A stretch of DNA of 64,000 bases from JALHOP01 sp964484195. Its GTDB lineage: Bacteria; Myxococcota; XYA12-FULL-58-9; JALHOP01. The DNA is taken from the NCBI GenBank assembly GCA_964484195.1, contig CAZAER010000016.1, positions 1 through 64,000 on the forward strand. The letters run 5' to 3'. This document shows, in pieces, positions 24,850-33,343 of this stretch. Position 1 is the first letter of the stretch. Every line of letters starts with the position of its first letter. The position numbers and the translations under genes were made by a program. The notes below the pieces were generated by a model that saw only the letters and a list, made by a program, of their open reading frames with translations, was not told where the DNA came from and searched no databases.

Positions 24850-27800
24850 CCGAACACTCCGCTGCTCGCGAGAATCAACAACAATCCGAGGACGGCCAAC
24901 ACGGCGAGCTTCATCCAGTCACCCGCCAACACGGTGGTGAGCAGAGCAGGTTGGCGCGAGCTGTCCGCCGCCGCGGCATACACCGCATCACCCACGAGCA
25001 CTTCGCCCTGGCTGGCCGCAGCGACCGCGAGGGCCGCGCGCTCACCGGTGGCGGTGAGGGTCACGGCATCGGGACGCAGCGCGCTCGTCACCAGCAGAGT
25101 CTCGGGCGGCAGGCGGCCGACGAATAGCGCCGCGGCACCCGGCGTCTGGGTCACGACGTCGCGTCCGCTCGGCAGGAACGGCATGAGGTTGCCGGCAATC
25201 GCGCGGTGCTCGTCGAGGGCGTAGCCGGCGCCCGACACGCCCTCCTCCACTCCCGAATGGCGAACGAAGGGCTCACGGTCGGCGACCACCAGGGCACTCT
25301 CGTGCGCGGCGGTCACGTCGGCAGCGCGGTCGATGAGATGCAAACCGGCGAGAGTCTGAGCGTCGTTGACCATGTTGACGCCGGGCACGGCCACCGCGGG
25401 ACCGCCACTCACGCGCGCCGCCGCGGCGACACGCTCGAGAGCGTCGAACGCCGGCAACCGGCGCAGCTTCAGTGCACCGCGCGAGCGGACGACACGTCGG
25501 ACCGCCATCGCGAACAGGGTCGCGAACATGGAAAAGCAAAGGAGCATGCGCAGGTTGAAGCCCAGCGCAGCGTCGAGGGGCCGCACCGCGTAGGCGAGCT
25601 GGGCTGCGAGTCGCGCAATGGCTGGGACCTCACTCCTGACGATGCCGGCGCGGCTGGCGGAGTCCATGCTCTCCCACGCCATCCACGCGAGCGCGCGACG
25701 CCACAAGGCGCTGGGCAAGTCGCGGTACGCCGTCGCCAAGAGCTCATCGCGCTCACCGGCGGCCCGAACCTCGAGCTCGGGCCAACGCACCGCGACCTGC
25801 ACGACGGGGTCGAGACGCGTCATCCAAGCTTGCATGCGCAAGCGCTGCGCATCGCTGTCGAGCCGCTCCCACCAGGCGCGCGCGCGCAGATGCTCGGTCT
25901 CGCCGCGCGACGCCCACCAAACCATGACGCGGAGCGGGCGCGTCGCATCGAGCCCCTCTTGCCCGCCGGCGCGCGCGGTATGCTCCACGTAAGCGCGGTG
26001 GCTCGAAGAGAGGCTCGCGATCCAGCGGTTGTAGCTCGCGGTGCGTGCTTTGACGCCGACGAGCGCCCACCAGCGGTCGACCTCGTTGCGCACTTCCTCG
26101 GGCTGATCGGCGAGATAGAGCTCGGGCAGCGCCCAGGCCTCGAAGTCTGCCGGACGCATGCCTTCGTGGGCCTTCGACAACCAGGCTTCACGCTCGGTGG
26201 TGCTCATGAGCAGCGGCCAGCGGGCCAGCCACGCAGTGCGCTCGCGTAGCGGGATGCCACGCCACCAGCGCCCAAGCAGCGCCTCCTGGGCATCGGCGGC
26301 GCGCATCTCGAACGCGGCGCGCGCCTTTGCCAAGGTGACGTCACTTTCGAGCTCGTGCTCGACGGTACGTTCGAAGCTCGCAGGGCGCGACAGGCTGCCG
26401 GCGCCGAGGCGTGCGAGCTGGAGGTCTTCGCGGAGGTCGACGCGGAGCTGCGGCGCACAGGCCTCGTTGCTCACCACCTCGGTGCCGTTGCTGGCGAGCG
26501 CCGTAACGCGATAACGGACGCCGAGAGCAAGCTCGGAGGTGCTCGGCCGGTCGATGATTTCGGTGATGCCGGCCGCGGTCTTGCCGACGACGATGGCCTT
26601 GTCACCAGCGAGGCGGGCGACGCGGTAGGCGGTCACGACGCCGGCGCGATTGACGCGCGCGGTGCTCGCCAGACGCTCGTCTGGAGCAACGTCACCGATT
26701 GCACGGCTCCAGACGACGCGCACGGCATCGAAGTCGCGATAGAAGCGCGGCTCGCGCGGATCGACGCGCTCCACCGCGACGTGGACTGCGCGCGGCTCAC
26801 CGACGTGTTTCGCGAGATACGCGACCGGTACACGGATCGGCTCACCCGCGATGCCGAATGCACTGATCGGCGTCAGCACGAGCTCGGAACGGACAGCCGA
26901 TTCACCTGGCGGCTCGACGAAGCTCGCGCGGTACGAGCCTTCGGCGAGACTCAGATCACCGAGACGCCCGCGCGACGGGTCGACGGGTGCTTCCCGCGTC
27001 CGCGCCAGCGCCTGCGCGAAGTCCGCGCCCAAACAAAGGGTCTGTTGCACCAACGCCAAGGTGATGTCGTCGGCGTTGCCCAACCGTTCGACCCGCACTG
27101 CCGCGACACCGACGGCACGTGGTCCGCTAAAAGCGACACTGACGTTCCGGGAGCGCTGGTTGCCGTCCTCCGACATGGCGATGGTCTCGTGGGCGTGCAC
27201 CGATGCGAGCACGAGCGACGGCGCGACGACCAGCTCGGCTGCGGCTTCCGCGAGCGCCTGGCGCAGCCCGCCCATCTCGCCGGCGATCCGCGCGAAGCTC
27301 GCGGTCGGCTTCTGCATGTCGAACCCGATGCGCACGCCGGACTCCTCGGCGGCGGCGATGAGGTCGAGGGCATGGCCCAGCGCTACCTCGAGACGCATGA
27401 AGGCGCGCAGCTGATCGGCGGGCGTCCCGCGCGAGGCGCGCAAGTCGCCGATGCGTTGCTCCGCCGCAGCAACCTCGTCGAGGGCCTCGTTGACGTCATC
27501 GAGCGCCGTCTCCGGATCGACGATGCGTACCTGCATCGGCCGCTGGCGCGAGAAGAGATCGACGATGTCGGTCGCGCCGCGCTCGAGTCTCTCGAGGGCC
27601 CGCGACAGCTCACGCAAGGGCGTGCCGGTTTCGCCCAACGACTGAGCGCCGGCGAGCGCCTCGAGCGCATCCAAGGCTTCGGCATGATAGCCGCGACTGA
27701 TCGCCGGCAGTGCTTCGGCGGCAGCGCGCAGTGGCACGACGCGGGCAAGGCGCGCGAACACCTCGGCCGCGGCGGGAGGAATGGGCGTTTCTGGGGTCGC

Positions 27801-28016
27801 CCCCTCGGCCTCTCCCGCTTCGCGCAGCACGTGCGCGGCAGGCACCAGCTCCGAGAGCGCCAGACGATAGACGTCGAGCGTGTTGTGCAGCGCGGCCGCC
27901 GCGCGCGCGAGACTTCCAACTTGGGTGCGCTCCGCGACGCCTTCGCCTTGGGGAGCCTCTGCCGCCCAGAGGACGGACGACGCAAACATCGTGATGACCG
28001 CGATCAATCGACTCAT
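24846..28016 (-). CDS. Large secreted/anchored protein with DUF6754-like C-terminal region
   Basis: 1,056 residues. Signal peptide (1-19, SSVLWAAEAP cleavage region); helical segment to ~260; beta-rich, fibronectin-III-like segment (about 380-540); another helical Trp-rich segment; a transmembrane helix near 820-840; a soluble domain (~855-1030) with LPAFDALERVA and VLVGDAVYAAA; and a last transmembrane helix (LAVLAVLGLLLILASS). The C-terminal domain recalls DUF6754 proteins of unknown function; that is a recollection to be checked. Junctions on both sides are overlapping stop/starts. Likely a scaffold with a large periplasmic part and membrane-proximal cytoplasmic domain. Confidence 0.8.
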   Translation of the reverse strand: MSRLIAVITMFASSVLWAAEAPQGEGVAERTQVGSLARAAAALHNTLDVYRLALSELVPAAHVLREAGEAEGATPETPIPPAAAEVFARLARVVPLRAAAEALPAISRGYHAEALDALEALAGAQSLGETGTPLRELSRALERLERGATDIVDLFSRQRPMQVRIVDPETALDDVNEALDEVAAAEQRIGDLRASRGTPADQLRAFMRLEVALGHALDLIAAAEESGVRIGFDMQKPTASFARIAGEMGGLRQALAEAAAELVVAPSLVLASVHAHETIAMSEDGNQRSRNVSVAFSGPRAVGVAAVRVERLGNADDITLALVQQTLCLGADFAQALARTREAPVDPSRGRLGDLSLAEGSYRASFVEPPGESAVRSELVLTPISAFGIAGEPIRVPVAYLAKHVGEPRAVHVAVERVDPREPRFYRDFDAVRVVWSRAIGDVAPDERLASTARVNRAGVVTAYRVARLAGDKAIVVGKTAAGITEIIDRPSTSELALGVRYRVTALASNGTEVVSNEACAPQLRVDLREDLQLARLGAGSLSRPASFERTVEHELESDVTLAKARAAFEMRAADAQEALLGRWWRGIPLRERTAWLARWPLLMSTTEREAWLSKAHEGMRPADFEAWALPELYLADQPEEVRNEVDRWWALVGVKARTASYNRWIASLSSSHRAYVEHTARAGGQEGLDATRPLRVMVWWASRGETEHLRARAWWERLDSDAQRLRMQAWMTRLDPVVQVAVRWPELEVRAAGERDELLATAYRDLPSALWRRALAWMAWESMDSASRAGIVRSEVPAIARLAAQLAYAVRPLDAALGFNLRMLLCFSMFATLFAMAVRRVVRSRGALKLRRLPAFDALERVAAAARVSGGPAVAVPGVNMVNDAQTLAGLHLIDRAADVTAAHESALVVADREPFVRHSGVEEGVSGAGYALDEHRAIAGNLMPFLPSGRDVVTQTPGAAALFVGRLPPETLLVTSALRPDAVTLTATGERAALAVAAASQGEVLVGDAVYAAAADSSRQPALLTTVLAGDWMKLAVLAVLGLLLILASSGVFG

Positions 28017-28294
28017 GCGCGGTCCAGTACGTCCAAGCGTTGGGTCAGGAGGTCACAAAGGAGCTGCGCGCCGTTCGGCCGGCTCAAAAGGTCGTGAAGG
28101 GCGCGGACCGTGTCGGTCGGCGCCAGTGCCTCGATGTACGGCAAGGCCATCCGCAACGAGACCTCGCTGATGCGCTGCACCGGCCGCAGGGCGCCCAACA
28201 GCAACAACGCCGCCGTCGTCAGCCTGCGCGTGTGGATGAGACGCGCGCAGGCATCGAGTGCTGCCGCTTCGCGTTGAGAGAGCTCGACCGTCAT
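28013..28294 (-). CDS. Small cytoplasmic protein, first gene of unknown five-gene operon
   Basis: 93 residues, helical, no span or signal. Contains three Cys and an even spread of Leu/Arg. Its stop overlaps the ATG of the 1,056-residue gene (ATGA at 28016-28013). Start: ATG 28294 (MTVELSQREAAALDA); the open frame continues upstream to 28624, but that part is low-quality Arg/Cys-rich sequence and lies in the promoter region. No strong ribosome site is seen. It could be the regulatory or cytoplasmic subunit of the membrane system; nothing in its sequence names a function. Confidence 0.65.
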   Translation of the reverse strand: MTVELSQREAAALDACARLIHTRRLTTAALLLLGALRPVQRISEVSLRMALPYIEALAPTDTVRALHDLLSRPNGAQLLCDLLTQRLDVLDRA

Positions 28295-28642
28295 GGAAGT
28301 GGGAAGTGACACTGCCCCAAAGCCGACGAGGCTGCAAAACGTGTATGCCCCACATGAGCATCGGTGTGTTTCCTTACCCACCCACACCGCGGGGGCGGGC
28401 GCCACCTGACTCACGGGTCGCCCTAACCCAGGCTCATCCCTACGCCTCACGCGCCCAATTGCGTCAGGCCTACATCGTGACCTGGACAATTTTGGGCAAT
28501 CGCTCCGCTGAATGACGGTCCACATATGGAAGCATGGCCTGGCCGACGCTGGCCTAGGACATGCACCCAATACGTCAGCCAACGCACAAGCAGTACGAGT
28601 CGCGTTAGCCGACCGACGAAACACCTAGCCCCCAGGTGAGCC
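28295..28642. other. Intergenic region between two divergent transcription units
   Basis: 348 bases separating the five-gene membrane operon (leftward) from a secreted-protein gene (rightward). Short open frames exist but lack ribosome sites and look random. A local AT-richer patch (around 28485-28500, GACAATTTTGGGCAA) could hold a promoter, but I cannot place -35/-10 boxes with confidence. No tRNA, repeat or clear hairpin seen. Confidence 0.5.
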
Positions 28643-29167
28643 ATGTCGCGTTCCAGTATGATTAAACCAGTTATCGCCGCTTTGATCTTCGGAACCCTTG
28701 TGATAGCGCGTGTTGCCTCCGCCTCCGAAGTTGCTGCTCTTCCTCTCGCAGCCCCTCAGATCGACGCGTCGACCAGGGCGCTCGCGCAGGAGTCGCTCCT
28801 CTCCGCCATGCAAGCCTCCCTCGGCGACCTCATGGAGCCGGGCGACCTCAAGAAGAGGCTGGGTTCGCACGTCCGTGAAGCGCTCGATTGCAGTGACAGT
28901 GAGTGCTGGATGAAGGTCGGCGCCAAAGCGCGCGTGCCGTATGTGTTCAGCGCCCGCGGGGTCAACAGAGACGGCGGTTTCTGGGTGACGGTCGCGCTGG
29001 TCCGTACGAGCGATGGCAAGATCGTCGGCCGCGCCTGTCAACCGCTGGTCGTCGCTGACCCAGCCGGTCTCGCCGCGAGCAGCGAATACATCGTGCGCCG
29101 ATTGCGCGAGTCGACGACGACGACCGCCCCCGAGCTCAGCGGCACGACGGTCGCAGCTTCGCGGTAA
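28643..29167 (+). CDS. Small secreted protein, unknown
   Basis: 174 residues. N-terminal signal peptide (basic MSRSSMIKPV, hydrophobic core, cleavage near RVASASEV). The mature part has a Cys pair (LDCSDSECWMKVG), a beta-alpha pattern with VPYVFSARGVNRDGGFWVTVAL, and ends in a Thr-rich tail. The pattern (a protein that reports a Cys pair, then strand-rich IVGRACQPLVV) resembles secreted proteins of myxobacteria that precede TolB-like folds, but I cannot name the family. AGGTGAG ribosome site just before ATG 28643. Confidence 0.75.
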   Translation: MSRSSMIKPVIAALIFGTLVIARVASASEVAALPLAAPQIDASTRALAQESLLSAMQASLGDLMEPGDLKKRLGSHVREALDCSDSECWMKVGAKARVPYVFSARGVNRDGGFWVTVALVRTSDGKIVGRACQPLVVADPAGLAASSEYIVRRLRESTTTTAPELSGTTVAASR

Positions 29168-29190
29168 CCCGCTAACGCGGGCTCACGCTC

Positions 29191-29583
29191 TCAGGTCGAG
29201 AACGAGCTACCGCAGCCGCAGGCGCGCTGGATGTTCGGATTCTCGAACTTGAAGCCCGAGCCCGCGAGGCCGTCGACATAGTCGATGGTCGTGCCCATCA
29301 GGTGTCCGGCGCTGTACTGATCGACGAAGATCGGAATGCCGAACTGCTCGTCGGTGAAGTCTTCGCCGGTCGCCTTGGGGGTGAAATCGAGCAGGTACTG
29401 GAGGCCGGAGCAGCCGCCGCCGATGACGCCGACGCGCAGACCGTGGTCGGCCATGTTCTCGTCCGCCATCGCCTTCTTCACCATCTCCGCGGCCTTCTCG
29501 GTGAGCTTCACCGGGGCTGGAGTGGCGGGCATCTCGACGGGCGACGGAGCGGTATGGGGGGAGAGACCTTCAACCTGAGCCAT
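29191..29583 (-). CDS. Iron-sulfur cluster assembly/carrier protein, IscA/ErpA family
   Basis: 130 residues. HesB/IscA fold with the three cluster-binding cysteines: Cys58 in GGGCSGLQY and Cys122/Cys124 in ACGCGSSF. About 25 residues of Pro/Thr-rich extension precede the domain, which starts at VKLTEKAAEMV. Likely an A-type carrier that passes Fe-S clusters to target enzymes. GGAGG ribosome site lies ~11 bases before ATG 29583. No isc or suf genes are adjacent, so it is a stand-alone carrier (ErpA-like role possible). Confidence 0.92.
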   Translation of the reverse strand: MAQVEGLSPHTAPSPVEMPATPAPVKLTEKAAEMVKKAMADENMADHGLRVGVIGGGCSGLQYLLDFTPKATGEDFTDEQFGIPIFVDQYSAGHLMGTTIDYVDGLAGSGFKFENPNIQRACGCGSSFST

Positions 29584-29651
29584 GACGGGTACGAACCTCC
29601 AGGCCCAACAATTTACGCCTCGCGCACGCAGATGACAATCCGCGGCAAAGC

Positions 29652-31070
29652 CTAGAACACGTATCCGATGGTGAAGATGCCGCCGTAGTAGCGGTCGACC
29701 AAACGCACGTCCTCGAGCTGGCTCGCGAGGGTCAGATCGGTCACCCCGCTGAAGTTACCGTTGTATTGCTGGAACCGACCCGAGGCTGCGAGCTCGAAGC
29801 GTTGGATGACCGCACGCAGACCGAGCTCGGCGCGCACCGCCATGAGAGCGTCGGCGTCCCCCAGAGCGTCACTGCCGATCGCCATCCAGGGATAGAAACG
29901 ACCGCCCGCGAACGCCGCGAAGTGTTTGGCGAGCGGGATGTCGAGCATGAAACCCAACGCCGCCGAGCGGTAGCTCGTCGACGGAAAGGGCAATCCCGTC
30001 ATCGGGAAGGTCGCGTAAGCAAAGCCGGCCTGGAGCGCGATGACAGGCGCCCGCGTGGTCTCCCCGAGCGCGAAACGATATGCGCCACCGAGCTCGGCGC
30101 CAGCGACCGTGTTGTCGCTCGACGAGTCGCCGGCGCGAAAGTCGGTCGAAGCACGCGTGATGTAGCCCTCGGCGTAGAAACCAACGCCCCGAGACGGCTG
30201 CTCTTTGGAACGTCGCGACCAGGGAAAATAGCTGAAGGACAGATGGGTCGCGACCAGGGGCCCGTCGTATGACGCGCGCCCTCCGCTGGCGCGGACACGG
30301 CCGTCGCGTTGCATGGTCAAGACACCCAAGCGCCCGTCGAACGTCGGCTGCACGTCGATCAGCGAGCGCTGAGGTGGCGCGGCATCGACGATGATTGGAG
30401 CGGCGAGTCGATGGTCACCATCAAAGCCGGGCTCGTCCGCGATAACGGATGATGGCGTCGCCGGAGCGGGCGGGACCACCTGAGCAGGCGGTGGCGGCAC
30501 GGGCTCCACTGGCAAGGTCGCCGGCACTTGCGGGGGTACGGGGACCGTGGCGACGGCATCGGGCACCGACGCTGGCTTAGGCTGTGCCGCGGGGTCGAAG
30601 GCGGGCTCGGTCGCGAGCTTGCCGGAGATGGCGGCGACGATGGGGAGCGCCGCGCTCCGCGTCAGGCGGGCGCCGATGAGCGGGCGCCTGGTCGTGTACA
30701 GCGTCTCGCCCGCGGTGCTCACCAACGACACGTCGACCACGTTCACTTGGATCGAACGACCGCGGTCCGTCTCGGTGACCGACATGCCCTGCACGATGAC
30801 GACGTGCGAAGCGCCAATCGCGGGGCCGACGTGCTTGATGACCGCGATGTCGGCCGCGTCGCGCGCCAGGTGACCGTTGGCAAGCACAGCGCGGCGATAG
30901 GTCTCGAAGGGCAGCACGTTCGCGGTCTTGGCGAGCGGCGTTTCGAACAATCCACCGATGTCCTTCGAGAGGTCGGGCGCACCGGGGGTGCGGCTCGGAA
31001 TGACGACGATGGTGGGACGGGTCGCCGCGACGTCCGGCACTTCGGCACCGGCCGTAGCGCAAACGAGCAA
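29652..31070 (-). CDS. Outer-membrane-barrel-like protein with N-terminal periplasmic domain
   Basis: At least 472 residues. N-terminal ~150 residues form an alpha/beta periplasmic domain (TIVVIPSRTPGAP, IGASHVVIVQGM). A Pro-rich linker follows (about 175-215), then ~240 residues of alternating strands ending in GYVF, like a C-terminal beta-barrel signal. The only standard start (TTG 31070) cuts into the signal peptide. The frame is open upstream to a stop at 31125-31127, and the upstream residues (LSPNRLRIASLAAV) complete a good signal peptide, so a CTG near 31112 or an ATT at 31091 may be the true start. Function unknown. Confidence 0.72.
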   Translation of the reverse strand: MLVCATAGAEVPDVAATRPTIVVIPSRTPGAPDLSKDIGGLFETPLAKTANVLPFETYRRAVLANGHLARDAADIAVIKHVGPAIGASHVVIVQGMSVTETDRGRSIQVNVVDVSLVSTAGETLYTTRRPLIGARLTRSAALPIVAAISGKLATEPAFDPAAQPKPASVPDAVATVPVPPQVPATLPVEPVPPPPAQVVPPAPATPSSVIADEPGFDGDHRLAAPIIVDAAPPQRSLIDVQPTFDGRLGVLTMQRDGRVRASGGRASYDGPLVATHLSFSYFPWSRRSKEQPSRGVGFYAEGYITRASTDFRAGDSSSDNTVAGAELGGAYRFALGETTRAPVIALQAGFAYATFPMTGLPFPSTSYRSAALGFMLDIPLAKHFAAFAGGRFYPWMAIGSDALGDADALMAVRAELGLRAVIQRFELAASGRFQQYNGNFSGVTDLTLASQLEDVRLVDRYYGGIFTIGYVF

Positions 31071-31112
31071 GACCGCTGCTAATGACGCAATGCGTAGACG
31101 ATTTGGGCTCAG

Positions 31113-31370
31113 AGTGGTTAAAGTCTAACGCTTAGGCCAATGCGGCACCAATAAACACCCGCCAATAACGGACGATGCGGCCGGATCTGGTTGCGATCGT
31201 GGTTTCGTTTTGGTAGGCCGTCGCCGCCTTGGGCAAACCCTGCGATCACGCTGACAACTCGGCGGGCAAGCGGAGTTTGGCCATGGCAAAATCTGGTCCT
31301 CGAAGGTCAACCGTGAGCAGCGGTTCTTTCCAGTCTCGGATTCAACAATAACAACCACGCCGTGACGGCT
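31113..31370. other. Intergenic region upstream of rpsB
   Basis: Non-coding DNA between the outgoing barrel-like gene and the rpsB leader hairpin. The long antisense open frame across here and rpsB is a high-GC shadow. AT-richer stretch around 31340-31360 (TTCAACAATAACAAC) may hold the rpsB promoter; no confident -35/-10 pair. Confidence 0.45.
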
Positions 31371-31413
31371 CGACTGTGCGGTGCTCGTGGGAATCCCACG
31401 GGTTGAACAGTCG
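31371..31413 (+). promoter_or_regulatory. Nested stem-loop in the rpsB leader
   Basis: Outer arms CGACTGT (31371-31377) and ACAGTCG (31407-31413) enclose inner arms CGTGGGA (31386-31392) and TCCCACG (31394-31400). Both stems are perfect. The structure ends 44 bases before the rpsB ATG, and a GGAG ribosome site follows. Ribosomal protein S2 is known to autoregulate rpsB-tsf through its leader in several bacteria, so this may be the binding structure; that is inference. Confidence 0.45.
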
Positions 31414-31457
31414 ACATTCCTAAGTCCCGGCGAGCGCAAGAACCGCGGAGAAGTCAG

Positions 31458-32327
31458 ATGGCCGAGCTCACTATGCGTGAGATGCTCGAAGCAGGCGTAC
31501 ACTTCGGGCACCAAACCAACCGTTGGAATCCGAAGATGAAGCCTTACATCTTCGGCGCTCGTAACGGCATTTACATCGTCGACCTTCAGAAGACCGTTCC
31601 CCTCTTCTCGAAGGCTTACCGCTTCCTCACCGACATCACCGCGCGCGGCGAGAAGGTGCTCTTCGTCGGCACCAAGAAGCAGGCGCAGGAAGTCATTCAG
31701 CAAGAAGCGACCCGCTGCGAGCAGTTCTTCGTGAACAATCGCTGGCTGGGCGGCTGCTTGACGAACTACCGCACGGTGAAGGCGTCGATCGACCGCCTGC
31801 GCTCCATCGAGAAGATGGAACAGGACGGCACCTTCGAGAAGCTGACCAAGAAGGAAGTTCTTCGCCTGACGCGCGAGCGCCAGAAGCTCGAGAAGAACCT
31901 TGGCGGTATCAAGGACATGACCAAGCTCCCGGGTGCGGTGTTCGTCATCGACACCAAGAAGGAGCACATCGCGGTCGCCGAAGCGCGCAAGCTCGGCATC
32001 CCGGTGGTCGCGGTCGTCGATACCAACTGCGATCCGGACGAAGTCGATTACATCGTCCCGGGCAACGATGACGCCATCCGCGCCATCCGCATCTTCGTGA
32101 CCCGCGCCGCCGACGCATGCGCCGACGGTAACGCCGCGTACCAGAAGGTCCTGGCGTCGCAGAAGGCCGAAGAGGCCGCGCGTCGTGCTCAGGGTGGTGG
32201 TCGTGACGGTCGCGAGGGCGGCGGTGGCCGTGATCGCGGCGGCGAGCAGCGTGAGCGCCCCGAGGGCGGTCCGCAGGTCGAAGTCGTTCGCGCCCCGACC
32301 AAAGACGAGGCGATGGCTCCGCAATAA
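31458..32327 (+). CDS. rpsB: 30S ribosomal protein S2
   Basis: 289 residues. Classic S2 from residue 1: MREMLEAGVHFGHQTNRWNP (5-24), RNGIYIVDLQKT, NNRWLGGCLTNY and the C-terminal VDTNCDPDEVDYIVPGNDDA. The family is normally ~230-260 residues; here the last ~55 residues are a Gly/Arg/Glu-rich, probably disordered tail (GGGRDGREGGGGRDRGG). ATG 31458 with GGAG upstream. Followed by tsf after 77 bases, the usual bacterial order. Confidence 0.98.
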   Translation: MAELTMREMLEAGVHFGHQTNRWNPKMKPYIFGARNGIYIVDLQKTVPLFSKAYRFLTDITARGEKVLFVGTKKQAQEVIQQEATRCEQFFVNNRWLGGCLTNYRTVKASIDRLRSIEKMEQDGTFEKLTKKEVLRLTRERQKLEKNLGGIKDMTKLPGAVFVIDTKKEHIAVAEARKLGIPVVAVVDTNCDPDEVDYIVPGNDDAIRAIRIFVTRAADACADGNAAYQKVLASQKAEEAARRAQGGGRDGREGGGGRDRGGEQRERPEGGPQVEVVRAPTKDEAMAPQ

Positions 32328-32404
32328 CGGAGCGTCCCTTTCCAGAATCCAAACGATAGACAATAGTCATCTGGGCCACGGGCCTAGATGACGTGGAGTA
32401 GTAC

Positions 32405-33073
32405 GTGGAGACTCAGACCGTGGAAGTTAACGCTAAGATGGTTTCCGAGCTGCGCGCCAAGACCGGCGCCGGCATCATGGACTGCAAGAAGGCCTTGGCC
32501 GAGAGCACCGGTGACTTCGAGAAGGCCGTCGAGTGGCTGCGCAAGAAGGGCATCTCCTCTGCCGGCAAGAAGGCCGACCGCATCGCCGCAGAAGGCCTCG
32601 TTCAGAGCTACGTCCACGCCGGCGGTAAGATCGGCGTGCTCGTGGAAGTGAACAGCGAGACGGACTTCGTGGCCCGTAACCCCGAGTTCCAGACCTTCGT
32701 GAAAGACGTCGCCATGCACATCGCCGCCGCGTCGCCGCAGTTCGTGCGCCGCGAGGAAGTGCCCGCCGATGTCGTCGAGAAGGAAAAGAGCATCTTGAGC
32801 GCGCAGGTGCTCGAGCAGGGCAAGCCGGCGAACATGGTCGAGAAGATCGTCACCGGTAAGATCGACAAGTTCTTCAAGGACATCTGCTTGATGGAGCAGC
32901 CGTTCGTGAAGGACGCGGACAAGAGCGTCGACCAGATGCTCACCGAGCTCGTCGCCAAGATCGGCGAGAAGATCGTCATCCGCCGCTTCGTCCGCTTCCA
33001 GCTGGGCGAAGGCATCCAGAAGAAGACCGAAGACTTCGCAGCGGAAGTCGCGCGCCAGGTTGCCGGCTCGTAA
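32405..33073 (+). CDS. tsf: Elongation factor Ts
   Basis: Nucleotide exchange factor for EF-Tu. 222 residues, shorter than E. coli Tsf (283) but as in several other phyla with a reduced dimerisation region. Signature 1 LRAKTGAGIMDCKKAL (15-30) and signature 2 GVLVEVNSETDFVARN (76-91) are intact. GTG start at 32405, with a METQTVEVN lead-in. It shares the rpsB transcript and is followed by two palindromic repeats and a terminator. Confidence 0.97.
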   Translation: METQTVEVNAKMVSELRAKTGAGIMDCKKALAESTGDFEKAVEWLRKKGISSAGKKADRIAAEGLVQSYVHAGGKIGVLVEVNSETDFVARNPEFQTFVKDVAMHIAAASPQFVRREEVPADVVEKEKSILSAQVLEQGKPANMVEKIVTGKIDKFFKDICLMEQPFVKDADKSVDQMLTELVAKIGEKIVIRRFVRFQLGEGIQKKTEDFAAEVARQVAGS

Positions 33074-33082
33074 GTAGCGGAC

Positions 33083-33109
33083 GGAAAATGGTGGCAGTCA
33101 CCATTTTCC
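33083..33109. repeat. 27-bp near-perfect palindrome, copy 1
   Basis: GGAAAATGGTGGC and GTCACCATTTTCC arms around one central base, one mismatch. It starts 10 bases after the tsf stop. A second copy lies 20 bases further on. The same unit twice in a gap looks like a dispersed extragenic repeat element (REP-like). Confidence 0.75.
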
Positions 33110-33129
33110 AGTGAGCGCACCGAGATTGG

Positions 33130-33156
33130 GGAAAATGGTGACTGTCACCATTTTCC
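33130..33156. repeat. 27-bp perfect palindrome, copy 2
   Basis: GGAAAATGGTGAC and GTCACCATTTTCC arms around a single T, perfect over 13 bases each side. Differs from copy 1 at three central positions. Transcribed, each copy would fold to a long stem and could also serve to end or protect the rpsB-tsf mRNA. Confidence 0.8.
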
Positions 33157-33162
33157 GCGAAG

Positions 33163-33191
33163 CGGGCCCGTTTATCGGGCCCGTTTCTTTT
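33163..33191 (+). terminator. Intrinsic terminator after rpsB-tsf
   Basis: Arms CGGGCCCG (33163-33170) and CGGGCCCG (33176-33183) around TTTAT, followed by TTTCTTTT. A strong GC stem plus T-run in the direction of tsf. Clearest intrinsic terminator in the window. Confidence 0.88.
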
Positions 33192-33193
33192 GT

Positions 33194-33343
33194 CTAGCGC
33201 GACGCATGCGCTGCCGCGGGAGCAACGCCGGCTGGCCCGACCACGCGTGGCCCCAGCGCCGCGAACAACGCCAGCACAGCCAGCGGGATCACCAAGGCCA
33301 GTACCTCTTCGATGCGTTCTCGGCGGGACAGCAACGGCTTCAT
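33194..33343 (-). CDS. 49-residue single-span membrane peptide
   Basis: MKPLLSRRERIEEVL, then a hydrophobic helix (ALVIPLAVLALFAAL) and a Pro/Ala-rich end. AAAGG lies a few bases before ATG 33343. The open frame continues upstream but as Pro/Arg-rich junk, so the ATG is the likely start. Small size limits certainty; function unknown. Convergent with the tsf terminator. Confidence 0.5.
   Translation of the reverse strand: MKPLLSRRERIEEVLALVIPLAVLALFAALGPRVVGPAGVAPAAAHASR

Noticed and set aside
28258..28515. Possible short gene in the intergenic region
   Set aside because: No ribosome site, random composition, no similarity noticed.
31125..32363. 412-codon open frame antisense to rpsB
   Set aside because: Shadow of the conserved rpsB gene; no start context or known domain, composition typical of antisense high-GC frames.
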